Origin: Schoenoplectus triqueter
Lineage: Eukaryota > Streptophyta > Magnoliopsida > Poales > Cyperaceae
NCBI GenBank assembly: GCA_964058805.1
Contig: CAXKVV010001659.1
Coordinates: forward strand, 1 to 28,132
Direction: 5' to 3'
Length of the DNA: 28,132 bases
Shown: in pieces, positions 1 to 12,988 of the stretch
Layout of the letters: every line of letters starts with the position of its first letter
How positions within the stretch are numbered: the stretch's first letter is position 1
Notes under the pieces: generated by a model
The model's input: the letters and a program-made list of their open reading frames with translations, nothing else
The model's database searches: none
What the model was told of the DNA's origin: nothing
Translations under genes and position numbers: made by a program

Positions 1-3000
1 TGAAAGAATCTTACAATAGCCATATTTAGGAGTAATTATATTTATTTATAAGAAATTATGTGTAGCTATGCAGCCAAATGTTTTGAGAAAGTCAAATAAC
101 TTGTTTAAACAGCCGTTTTTAATGCATCTTACTTGTGTTTTGTGCAAAATTAGTGTCGTAGGATATTCATATCGAAGTTTAAATTAGAAGACCATATAAT
201 AGGCATGTTTAGGAGTAATAATATTAATTTACAAGAAATTGTGTGTAATTATGCGGCCGGAATTTTTTAAAAAGCTCAAAAAACTCGTTTAAACGGCTGC
301 TTTTAAAGCCTCCTACTTATGTTTTGTGCAAAATTAGTGTTGTAGAATGTTCATATTGAAGTGTTAGTTAGATAATATTTTAATAGGCATAATTAGGAGT
401 GATTATTTTAGCTTTCACTAAATTATGTGTAGTTATGGGGCCAAAAATTTTGAAGCACTCAAATAACTTTTTTAAATAGCTGTTTCTAATGCATCTCACT
501 TATGTTTTGGGAGAAAATAGCGTCGTAAAATATTCATATCGAGGTGTCAATTGAAGAATCTTAATTTGCACGAAACTATGTGTATTTATGGGGCCGAAAC
601 TTTTTAAAAAGCCAAACAATTCGTTAAAACAGCAGTTTTTAATGCATCTTACTTTTGTTTTGTGCCTAATTAGCGTCATAGAATATTCATATCGAATTTT
701 TCGTTAGATAATCTTATAATAGGCATAATTAGGAGTAATTATATTAATTTTCACGAAATTATATGCAGTTATGCGGCAAAAAGATTGAAAAACTCAATCA
801 ACTAGTTTAAACTGCTGTTTTTTTAATGCATCTTACTTCTGTTTTGTGCTGTCGTAGAATAGTGATATCGAAGTATTAATTGGATAATCTTCTAATAGGA
901 ACAATTAGGGGTAATTATATTAATTTTCACGAAATTATGAGTAGTTATGAGACAATAAATTTTGAAAATCTTAAATAACTTATTTAAACAGCAGTTTCAG
1001 ATGTATCTTATTTATGTTTTATGAAAGAATACCGTTATAGGATATTCATATCGGAGTGTCAATTGAATAATTATATAACAGGCATAATTGGGAGTAATTA
1101 TATTAATTTGCGCGATGTTATGTGTAGTTATGCAGTAAAAAAAATTTAGAAAACTCAAACAACTCGTTTAAACAGCTGTTTTTAATGCATCTTACTTACT
1201 TTTTATGTAAAATTCGTGTTGTAGAATGTTCATATCGAAGTGTTAATTGGATAATGTTCTAATGGGCATAATTAGGAGTAATTATATTAATTTTCATGAA
1301 ATTTTGTGTCGTTATGAGGCAATAAATGTTAGAAATCTTAAACAACTTGTTTAAACAGCAATTTCTAATGTATCTTGCTTATGTCTTATGAAAAATTAGT
1401 GTCCTCTGATATTCATATCGAAGTGTTAATTTGACAATCTTATAATAGACATAGTTAGGCGCAATTATATTAATTCGCTCGAAATTATGTGTAGTTTTGA
1501 TTCAAAAAATGTTGAAAATCTTAAACTACTTGTTTAGAAAACAGTTTCGAATGCATCTTACTTATATTTGTGCAAAATTAGCGTTATAGAATATTCATAT
1601 CTAAGTTTGAACTGGACGATCATATATAATAGGCATAATTAGGAGTAATTATATTAATTTTCATGAAATTATATGTAGTTAGGCGGCCAACAAATTTTAA
1701 AAACTCAAACAACTTGTTTAAACAACCGTTTTTGATGCATCTTATTTATGTTTCGTGCAAAATTTGTGTCGGACAATGTTCATATCGAAGTGTTGATTGG
1801 ATAATCTACTAATAGGTATAATTAGGAGCAATTATGTTAATTTTCACGAAATTACGTATAGTTATGAGTCAAAAAAATGTTAAAAATCTTAAACAACTTG
1901 TTTAAACGCCAGTTTCTAATATATCTTACTTATGTTTTATGAAAAATTAGTGTCGTAGGATATTCATATCGCAGTGCTAGATGAACAATCTTATAATAGG
2001 CATAATTAGGAGTAATTATATCAATTTGCATGAAATTATGTGTACTTATGCGGCCAAATGTTTTGAAAAACACAAACAACTTGTTTAAACGGCTGTTTTT
2101 AATGCATCCTACTTATGTCTCGTGCAAATTTAGTGTCGTAGAATGTTCATATCGAACTGTTAATTGGCTAATATTTTAATGGGCGTAATTATATTATTTT
2201 TTACGAAATTATATGTAGTCATGAGGCCAAAAATGTTGAAAAACTTGACTTTATTAAGTAGCAGCTTCTAATGCATCTTACTTATGTTTTGGGGAGAAAT
2301 AGTGCCCTAAAATATTCGTTTTGAAGTGTTAATTGAACAATCTCATAATGGGCACAATTATGAGTAAATTATATTAATTTACACCAAATTATGTGTAGTT
2401 ATGCGGCCAAAAAATTTTATAAAGGCAAACAACTTGTTTAAACAGCAGCTTTTGACGCATCTTACTTGTGTTTTGTGCAATATTAGCGTTATAGAATATT
2501 CATATCGAAGTTTTAGTTGGACAATTTTATAATTGGCGTAATTAGGAGTAATTGTATTAATTTTCACGAAATTATACGTAGCTATGCGGCCAAAAATTTT
2601 GAAAGCCTCAAACAACTTGTTTAAACAGCAGTTTTTAATGCATCTTACTTATGTTTTGCGTAAAATTAGCGTCATGGAATATTCATATCGAAGTTTTAAC
2701 AGGACAATCTTATAATAGGCGTAACAAGGAGTAATTATTTTAATTTGCACCAATTTTGTGTAGTTGCGCGGCCAAAAACATTCATAAAGCCAAACAACTT
2801 GTTTAGACAACAGTTTTTAACGCATCTTACTTATGTTTTGTGCAAAATTAGCGTCATAGAATATTCATATCAAAGTTTTAATTGGACAACTTTATAATAG
2901 GAGTAATTAGGAGTAGTTATATTAATTTTCACGAAATTACGTGCAGTTATGAGGGCGAAAATGTTGAAAACTCAAACAAGTTTTTTAAATAGCAGATTCT

Positions 3001-3247
3001 AATGCATCTAACTTACGTTTTGTGAAAAAATTATATCGTAGAATATTCGTATCAAAGCGTTAAGTGAAAAATCTTATAACGGGCGTAATTAGGAGTAATT
3101 ATATTAATTTACACGAAATTATGTGCAGTTATGCGGCCAAAAAAATCTGGAAACATCAAACAACTTGTTTAAACAGCTGTTTTTAATGCATCTTACTTAT
3201 GTTTTGTGCAAAATTAGTGTTGTAGGATATTCTTCTCGAAGTTTTAT
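1..3247. repeat. Satellite A higher-order unit 1
   Basis: This is the first complete 3247-bp unit; phase is set arbitrarily by the window start (TGAAAGAATC). Three internal indels mark it. The AATCTT/AATTTGC junction near 562 lacks about 31 bp of monomer 4. The TTTTGTGC/TGTCG junction near 849 lacks 8 bp in monomer 5. The region 2180-2260 lacks about 15 bp in monomer 13. The same scars recur in later units at +3247 steps, which proves the 18-mer, not the monomer, is the unit of amplification. Confidence 0.95.
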
Positions 3248-6200
3248 TGAAAGAATCTTACAATAGCCATATTTAGGAGTAATTATATTTATTTATAAGA
3301 AATTATGTGTAGCTATGCAGCCAAATGTTTTGAGAAAGTCAAATAACTTGTTTAAACAGCCGTTTTTAATGCATCTTACTTGTGTTTTGTGCAAAATTAG
3401 TGTCGTAGGATATTCATATCGAAGTTTAAATTAGAAGACCATATAATAGGCATGTTTAGGAGTAATAATATTAATTTACAAGAAATTGTGTGTAATTATG
3501 CGGCCGGAATTTTTTAAAAAGCTCAAAAAACTCGTTTAAACGGCTGCTTTTAAAGCCTCCTACTTATGTTTTGTGCAAAATTAGTGTTGTAGAATGTTCA
3601 TATTGAAGTGTTAGTTAGATAATATTTTAATAGGCATAATTAGGAGTGATTATTTTAGCTTTCACTAAATTATGTGTAGTTATGGGGCCAAAAATTTTGA
3701 AGCACTCAAATAACTTTTTTAAATAGCTGTTTCTAATGCATCTCACTTATGTTTTGGGAGAAAATAGCGTCGTAAAATATTCATATCGAGGTGTCAATTG
3801 AAGAATCTTAATTTGCACGAAACTATGTGTATTTATGGGGCCGAAACTTTTTAAAAAGCCAAACAATTCGTTAAAACAGCAGTTTTTAATGCATCTTACT
3901 TTTGTTTTGTGCCTAATTAGCGTCATAGAATATTCATATCGAATTTTTCGTTAGATAATCTTATAATAGGCATAATTAGGAGTAATTATATTAATTTTCA
4001 CGAAATTATATGCAGTTATGCGGCAAAAAGATTGAAAAACTCAATCAACTAGTTTAAACTGCTGTTTTTTTAATGCATCTTACTTCTGTTTTGTGCTGTC
4101 GTAGAATAGTGATATCGAAGTATTAATTGGATAATCTTCTAATAGGAACAATTAGGGGTAATTATATTAATTTTCACGAAATTATGAGTAGTTATGAGAC
4201 AATAAATTTTGAAAATCTTAAATAACTTATTTAAACAGCAGTTTCAGATGTATCTTATTTATGTTTTATGAAAGAATACCGTTATAGGATATTCATATCG
4301 GAGTGTCAATTGAATAATTATATAACAGGCATAATTGGGAGTAATTATATTAATTTGCGCGATGTTATGTGTAGTTATGCAGTAAAAAAAATTTAGAAAA
4401 CTCAAACAACTCGTTTAAACAGCTGTTTTTAATGCATCTTACTTACTTTTTATGTAAAATTCGTGTTGTAGAATGTTCATATCGAAGTGTTAATTGGATA
4501 ATGTTCTAATGGGCATAATTAGGAGTAATTATATTAATTTTCATGAAATTTTGTGTCGTTATGAGGCAATAAATGTTAGAAATCTTAAACAACTTGTTTA
4601 AACAGCAATTTCTAATGTATCTTGCTTATGTCTTATGAAAAATTAGTGTCCTCTGATATTCATATCGAAGTGTTAATTTGACAATCTTATAATAGACATA
4701 GTTAGGCGCAATTATATTAATTCGCTCGAAATTATGTGTAGTTTTGATTCAAAAAATGTTGAAAATCTTAAACTACTTGTTTAGAAAACAGTTTCGAATG
4801 CATCTTACTTATATTTGTGCAAAATTAGCGTTATAGAATATTCATATCTAAGTTTGAACTGGACGATCATATATAATAGGCATAATTAGGAGTAATTATA
4901 TTAATTTTCATGAAATTATATGTAGTTAGGCGGCCAACAAATTTTAAAAACTCAAACAACTTGTTTAAACAACCGTTTTTGATGCATCTTATTTATGTTT
5001 CGTGCAAAATTTGTGTCGGACAATGTTCATATCGAAGTGTTGATTGGATAATCTACTAATAGGTATAATTAGGAGCAATTATGTTAATTTTCACGAAATT
5101 ACGTATAGTTATGAGTCAAAAAAATGTTAAAAATCTTAAACAACTTGTTTAAACGCCAGTTTCTAATATATCTTACTTATGTTTTATGAAAAATTAGTGT
5201 CGTAGGATATTCATATCGCAGTGCTAGATGAACAATCTTATAATAGGCATAATTAGGAGTAATTATATCAATTTGCATGAAATTATGTGTACTTATGCGG
5301 CCAAATGTTTTGAAAAACACAAACAACTTGTTTAAACGGCTGTTTTTAATGCATCCTACTTATGTCTCGTGCAAATTTAGTGTCGTAGAATGTTCATATC
5401 GAACTGTTAATTGGCTAATATTTTAATGGGCGTAATTATATTATTTTTTACGAAATTATATGTAGTCATGAGGCCAAAAATGTTGAAAAACTTGACTTTA
5501 TTAAGTAGCAGCTTCTAATGCATCTTACTTATGTTTTGGGGAGAAATAGTGCCCTAAAATATTCGTTTTGAAGTGTTAATTGAACAATCTCATAATGGGC
5601 ACAATTATGAGTAAATTATATTAATTTACACCAAATTATGTGTAGTTATGCGGCCAAAAAATTTTATAAAGGCAAACAACTTGTTTAAACAGCAGCTTTT
5701 GACGCATCTTACTTGTGTTTTGTGCAATATTAGCGTTATAGAATATTCATATCGAAGTTTTAGTTGGACAATTTTATAATTGGCGTAATTAGGAGTAATT
5801 GTATTAATTTTCACGAAATTATACGTAGCTATGCGGCCAAAAATTTTGAAAGCCTCAAACAACTTGTTTAAACAGCAGTTTTTAATGCATCTTACTTATG
5901 TTTTGCGTAAAATTAGCGTCATGGAATATTCATATCGAAGTTTTAACAGGACAATCTTATAATAGGCGTAACAAGGAGTAATTATTTTAATTTGCACCAA
6001 TTTTGTGTAGTTGCGCGGCCAAAAACATTCATAAAGCCAAACAACTTGTTTAGACAACAGTTTTTAACGCATCTTACTTATGTTTTGTGCAAAATTAGCG
6101 TCATAGAATATTCATATCAAAGTTTTAATTGGACAACTTTATAATAGGAGTAATTAGGAGTAGTTATATTAATTTTCACGAAATTACGTGCAGTTATGAG

Positions 6201-6494
6201 GGCGAAAATGTTGAAAACTCAAACAAGTTTTTTAAATAGCAGATTCTAATGCATCTAACTTACGTTTTGTGAAAAAATTATATCGTAGAATATTCGTATC
6301 AAAGCGTTAAGTGAAAAATCTTATAACGGGCGTAATTAGGAGTAATTATATTAATTTACACGAAATTATGTGCAGTTATGCGGCCAAAAAAATCTGGAAA
6401 CATCAAACAACTTGTTTAAACAGCTGTTTTTAATGCATCTTACTTATGTTTTGTGCAAAATTAGTGTTGTAGGATATTCTTCTCGAAGTTTTAT
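3248..6494. repeat. Satellite A higher-order unit 2
   Basis: The unit is 3247 bp long and I found no difference from unit 1 when comparing line by line, including the diagnostic short monomers 4, 5 and 13. By-eye comparison cannot exclude a few single-base changes. Confidence 0.95.
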
Positions 6495-9400
6495 TGAAAG
6501 AATCTTACAATAGCCATATTTAGGAGTAATTATATTTATTTATAAGAAATTATGTGTAGCTATGCAGCCAAATGTTTTGAGAAAGTCAAATAACTTGTTT
6601 AAACAGCCGTTTTTAATGCATCTTACTTGTGTTTTGTGCAAAATTAGTGTCGTAGGATATTCATATCGAAGTTTAAATTAGAAGACCATATAATAGGCAT
6701 GTTTAGGAGTAATAATATTAATTTACAAGAAATTGTGTGTAATTATGCGGCCGGAATTTTTTAAAAAGCTCAAAAAACTCGTTTAAACGGCTGCTTTTAA
6801 AGCCTCCTACTTATGTTTTGTGCAAAATTAGTGTTGTAGAATGTTCATATTGAAGTGTTAGTTAGATAATATTTTAATAGGCATAATTAGGAGTGATTAT
6901 TTTAGCTTTCACTAAATTATGTGTAGTTATGGGGCCAAAAATTTTGAAGCACTCAAATAACTTTTTTAAATAGCTGTTTCTAATGCATCTCACTTATGTT
7001 TTGGGAGAAAATAGCGTCGTAAAATATTCATATCGAGGTGTCAATTGAAGAATCTTAATTTGCACGAAACTATGTGTATTTATGGGGCCGAAACTTTTTA
7101 AAAAGCCAAACAATTCGTTAAAACAGCAGTTTTTAATGCATCTTACTTTTGTTTTGTGCCTAATTAGCGTCATAGAATATTCATATCGAATTTTTCGTTA
7201 GATAATCTTATAATAGGCATAATTAGGAGTAATTATATTAATTTTCACGAAATTATATGCAGTTATGCGGCAAAAAGATTGAAAAACTCAATCAACTAGT
7301 TTAAACTGCTGTTTTTTTAATGCATCTTACTTCTGTTTTGTGCTGTCGTAGAATAGTGATATCGAAGTATTAATTGGATAATCTTCTAATAGGAACAATT
7401 AGGGGTAATTATATTAATTTTCACGAAATTATGAGTAGTTATGAGACAATAAATTTTGAAAATCTTAAATAACTTATTTAAACAGCAGTTTCAGATGTAT
7501 CTTATTTATGTTTTATGAAAGAATACCGTTATAGGATATTCATATCGGAGTGTCAATTGAATAATTATATAACAGGCATAATTGGGAGTAATTATATTAA
7601 TTTGCGCGATGTTATGTGTAGTTATGCAGTAAAAAAAATTTAGAAAACTCAAACAACTCGTTTAAACAGCTGTTTTTAATGCATCTTACTTACTTTTTAT
7701 GTAAAATTCGTGTTGTAGAATGTTCATATCGAAGTGTTAATTGGATAATGTTCTAATGGGCATAATTAGGAGTAATTATATTAATTTTCATGAAATTTTG
7801 TGTCGTTATGAGGCAATAAATGTTAGAAATCTTAAACAACTTGTTTAAACAGCAATTTCTAATGTATCTTGCTTATGTCTTATGAAAAATTAGTGTCCTC
7901 TGATATTCATATCGAAGTGTTAATTTGACAATCTTATAATAGACATAGTTAGGCGCAATTATATTAATTCGCTCGAAATTATGTGTAGTTTTGATTCAAA
8001 AAATGTTGAAAATCTTAAACTACTTGTTTAGAAAACAGTTTCGAATGCATCTTACTTATATTTGTGCAAAATTAGCGTTATAGAATATTCATATCTAAGT
8101 TTGAACTGGACGATCATATATAATAGGCATAATTAGGAGTAATTATATTAATTTTCATGAAATTATATGTAGTTAGGCGGCCAACAAATTTTAAAAACTC
8201 AAACAACTTGTTTAAACAACCGTTTTTGATGCATCTTATTTATGTTTCGTGCAAAATTTGTGTCGGACAATGTTCATATCGAAGTGTTGATTGGATAATC
8301 TACTAATAGGTATAATTAGGAGCAATTATGTTAATTTTCACGAAATTACGTATAGTTATGAGTCAAAAAAATGTTAAAAATCTTAAACAACTTGTTTAAA
8401 CGCCAGTTTCTAATATATCTTACTTATGTTTTATGAAAAATTAGTGTCGTAGGATATTCATATCGCAGTGCTAGATGAACAATCTTATAATAGGCATAAT
8501 TAGGAGTAATTATATCAATTTGCATGAAATTATGTGTACTTATGCGGCCAAATGTTTTGAAAAACACAAACAACTTGTTTAAACGGCTGTTTTTAATGCA
8601 TCCTACTTATGTCTCGTGCAAATTTAGTGTCGTAGAATGTTCATATCGAACTGTTAATTGGCTAATATTTTAATGGGCGTAATTATATTATTTTTTACGA
8701 AATTATATGTAGTCATGAGGCCAAAAATGTTGAAAAACTTGACTTTATTAAGTAGCAGCTTCTAATGCATCTTACTTATGTTTTGGGGAGAAATAGTGCC
8801 CTAAAATATTCGTTTTGAAGTGTTAATTGAACAATCTCATAATGGGCACAATTATGAGTAAATTATATTAATTTACACCAAATTATGTGTAGTTATGCGG
8901 CCAAAAAATTTTATAAAGGCAAACAACTTGTTTAAACAGCAGCTTTTGACGCATCTTACTTGTGTTTTGTGCAATATTAGCGTTATAGAATATTCATATC
9001 GAAGTTTTAGTTGGACAATTTTATAATTGGCGTAATTAGGAGTAATTGTATTAATTTTCACGAAATTATACGTAGCTATGCGGCCAAAAATTTTGAAAGC
9101 CTCAAACAACTTGTTTAAACAGCAGTTTTTAATGCATCTTACTTATGTTTTGCGTAAAATTAGCGTCATGGAATATTCATATCGAAGTTTTAACAGGACA
9201 ATCTTATAATAGGCGTAACAAGGAGTAATTATTTTAATTTGCACCAATTTTGTGTAGTTGCGCGGCCAAAAACATTCATAAAGCCAAACAACTTGTTTAG
9301 ACAACAGTTTTTAACGCATCTTACTTATGTTTTGTGCAAAATTAGCGTCATAGAATATTCATATCAAAGTTTTAATTGGACAACTTTATAATAGGAGTAA

Positions 9401-9741
9401 TTAGGAGTAGTTATATTAATTTTCACGAAATTACGTGCAGTTATGAGGGCGAAAATGTTGAAAACTCAAACAAGTTTTTTAAATAGCAGATTCTAATGCA
9501 TCTAACTTACGTTTTGTGAAAAAATTATATCGTAGAATATTCGTATCAAAGCGTTAAGTGAAAAATCTTATAACGGGCGTAATTAGGAGTAATTATATTA
9601 ATTTACACGAAATTATGTGCAGTTATGCGGCCAAAAAAATCTGGAAACATCAAACAACTTGTTTAAACAGCTGTTTTTAATGCATCTTACTTATGTTTTG
9701 TGCAAAATTAGTGTTGTAGGATATTCTTCTCGAAGTTTTAT
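6495..9741. repeat. Satellite A higher-order unit 3
   Basis: The unit is 3247 bp long and apparently identical to units 1 and 2, with the same indel scars and monomer order. Confidence 0.95.
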
Positions 9742-12700
9742 TGAAAGAATCTTACAATAGCCATATTTAGGAGTAATTATATTTATTTATAAGAAATTAT
9801 GTGTAGCTATGCAGCCAAATGTTTTGAGAAAGTCAAATAACTTGTTTAAACAGCCGTTTTTAATGCATCTTACTTGTGTTTTGTGCAAAATTAGTGTCGT
9901 AGGATATTCATATCGAAGTTTAAATTAGAAGACCATATAATAGGCATGTTTAGGAGTAATAATATTAATTTACAAGAAATTGTGTGTAATTATGCGGCCG
10001 GAATTTTTTAAAAAGCTCAAAAAACTCGTTTAAACGGCTGCTTTTAAAGCCTCCTACTTATGTTTTGTGCAAAATTAGTGTTGTAGAATGTTCATATTGA
10101 AGTGTTAGTTAGATAATATTTTAATAGGCATAATTAGGAGTGATTATTTTAGCTTTCACTAAATTATGTGTAGTTATGGGGCCAAAAATTTTGAAGCACT
10201 CAAATAACTTTTTTAAATAGCTGTTTCTAATGCATCTCACTTATGTTTTGGGAGAAAATAGCGTCGTAAAATATTCATATCGAGGTGTCAATTGAAGAAT
10301 CTTAATTTGCACGAAACTATGTGTATTTATGGGGCCGAAACTTTTTAAAAAGCCAAACAATTCGTTAAAACAGCAGTTTTTAATGCATCTTACTTTTGTT
10401 TTGTGCCTAATTAGCGTCATAGAATATTCATATCGAATTTTTCGTTAGATAATCTTATAATAGGCATAATTAGGAGTAATTATATTAATTTTCACGAAAT
10501 TATATGCAGTTATGCGGCAAAAAGATTGAAAAACTCAATCAACTAGTTTAAACTGCTGTTTTTTTAATGCATCTTACTTCTGTTTTGTGCTGTCGTAGAA
10601 TAGTGATATCGAAGTATTAATTGGATAATCTTCTAATAGGAACAATTAGGGGTAATTATATTAATTTTCACGAAATTATGAGTAGTTATGAGACAATAAA
10701 TTTTGAAAATCTTAAATAACTTATTTAAACAGCAGTTTCAGATGTATCTTATTTATGTTTTATGAAAGAATACCGTTATAGGATATTCATATCGGAGTGT
10801 CAATTGAATAATTATATAACAGGCATAATTGGGAGTAATTATATTAATTTGCGCGATGTTATGTGTAGTTATGCAGTAAAAAAAATTTAGAAAACTCAAA
10901 CAACTCGTTTAAACAGCTGTTTTTAATGCATCTTACTTACTTTTTATGTAAAATTCGTGTTGTAGAATGTTCATATCGAAGTGTTAATTGGATAATGTTC
11001 TAATGGGCATAATTAGGAGTAATTATATTAATTTTCATGAAATTTTGTGTCGTTATGAGGCAATAAATGTTAGAAATCTTAAACAACTTGTTTAAACAGC
11101 AATTTCTAATGTATCTTGCTTATGTCTTATGAAAAATTAGTGTCCTCTGATATTCATATCGAAGTGTTAATTTGACAATCTTATAATAGACATAGTTAGG
11201 CGCAATTATATTAATTCGCTCGAAATTATGTGTAGTTTTGATTCAAAAAATGTTGAAAATCTTAAACTACTTGTTTAGAAAACAGTTTCGAATGCATCTT
11301 ACTTATATTTGTGCAAAATTAGCGTTATAGAATATTCATATCTAAGTTTGAACTGGACGATCATATATAATAGGCATAATTAGGAGTAATTATATTAATT
11401 TTCATGAAATTATATGTAGTTAGGCGGCCAACAAATTTTAAAAACTCAAACAACTTGTTTAAACAACCGTTTTTGATGCATCTTATTTATGTTTCGTGCA
11501 AAATTTGTGTCGGACAATGTTCATATCGAAGTGTTGATTGGATAATCTACTAATAGGTATAATTAGGAGCAATTATGTTAATTTTCACGAAATTACGTAT
11601 AGTTATGAGTCAAAAAAATGTTAAAAATCTTAAACAACTTGTTTAAACGCCAGTTTCTAATATATCTTACTTATGTTTTATGAAAAATTAGTGTCGTAGG
11701 ATATTCATATCGCAGTGCTAGATGAACAATCTTATAATAGGCATAATTAGGAGTAATTATATCAATTTGCATGAAATTATGTGTACTTATGCGGCCAAAT
11801 GTTTTGAAAAACACAAACAACTTGTTTAAACGGCTGTTTTTAATGCATCCTACTTATGTCTCGTGCAAATTTAGTGTCGTAGAATGTTCATATCGAACTG
11901 TTAATTGGCTAATATTTTAATGGGCGTAATTATATTATTTTTTACGAAATTATATGTAGTCATGAGGCCAAAAATGTTGAAAAACTTGACTTTATTAAGT
12001 AGCAGCTTCTAATGCATCTTACTTATGTTTTGGGGAGAAATAGTGCCCTAAAATATTCGTTTTGAAGTGTTAATTGAACAATCTCATAATGGGCACAATT
12101 ATGAGTAAATTATATTAATTTACACCAAATTATGTGTAGTTATGCGGCCAAAAAATTTTATAAAGGCAAACAACTTGTTTAAACAGCAGCTTTTGACGCA
12201 TCTTACTTGTGTTTTGTGCAATATTAGCGTTATAGAATATTCATATCGAAGTTTTAGTTGGACAATTTTATAATTGGCGTAATTAGGAGTAATTGTATTA
12301 ATTTTCACGAAATTATACGTAGCTATGCGGCCAAAAATTTTGAAAGCCTCAAACAACTTGTTTAAACAGCAGTTTTTAATGCATCTTACTTATGTTTTGC
12401 GTAAAATTAGCGTCATGGAATATTCATATCGAAGTTTTAACAGGACAATCTTATAATAGGCGTAACAAGGAGTAATTATTTTAATTTGCACCAATTTTGT
12501 GTAGTTGCGCGGCCAAAAACATTCATAAAGCCAAACAACTTGTTTAGACAACAGTTTTTAACGCATCTTACTTATGTTTTGTGCAAAATTAGCGTCATAG
12601 AATATTCATATCAAAGTTTTAATTGGACAACTTTATAATAGGAGTAATTAGGAGTAGTTATATTAATTTTCACGAAATTACGTGCAGTTATGAGGGCGAA

Positions 12701-12988
12701 AATGTTGAAAACTCAAACAAGTTTTTTAAATAGCAGATTCTAATGCATCTAACTTACGTTTTGTGAAAAAATTATATCGTAGAATATTCGTATCAAAGCG
12801 TTAAGTGAAAAATCTTATAACGGGCGTAATTAGGAGTAATTATATTAATTTACACGAAATTATGTGCAGTTATGCGGCCAAAAAAATCTGGAAACATCAA
12901 ACAACTTGTTTAAACAGCTGTTTTTAATGCATCTTACTTATGTTTTGTGCAAAATTAGTGTTGTAGGATATTCTTCTCGAAGTTTTAT
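9742..12988. repeat. Satellite A higher-order unit 4
   Basis: The unit is 3247 bp long and apparently identical to units 1 to 3. It is followed directly by the only variant unit in the window. Confidence 0.95.
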
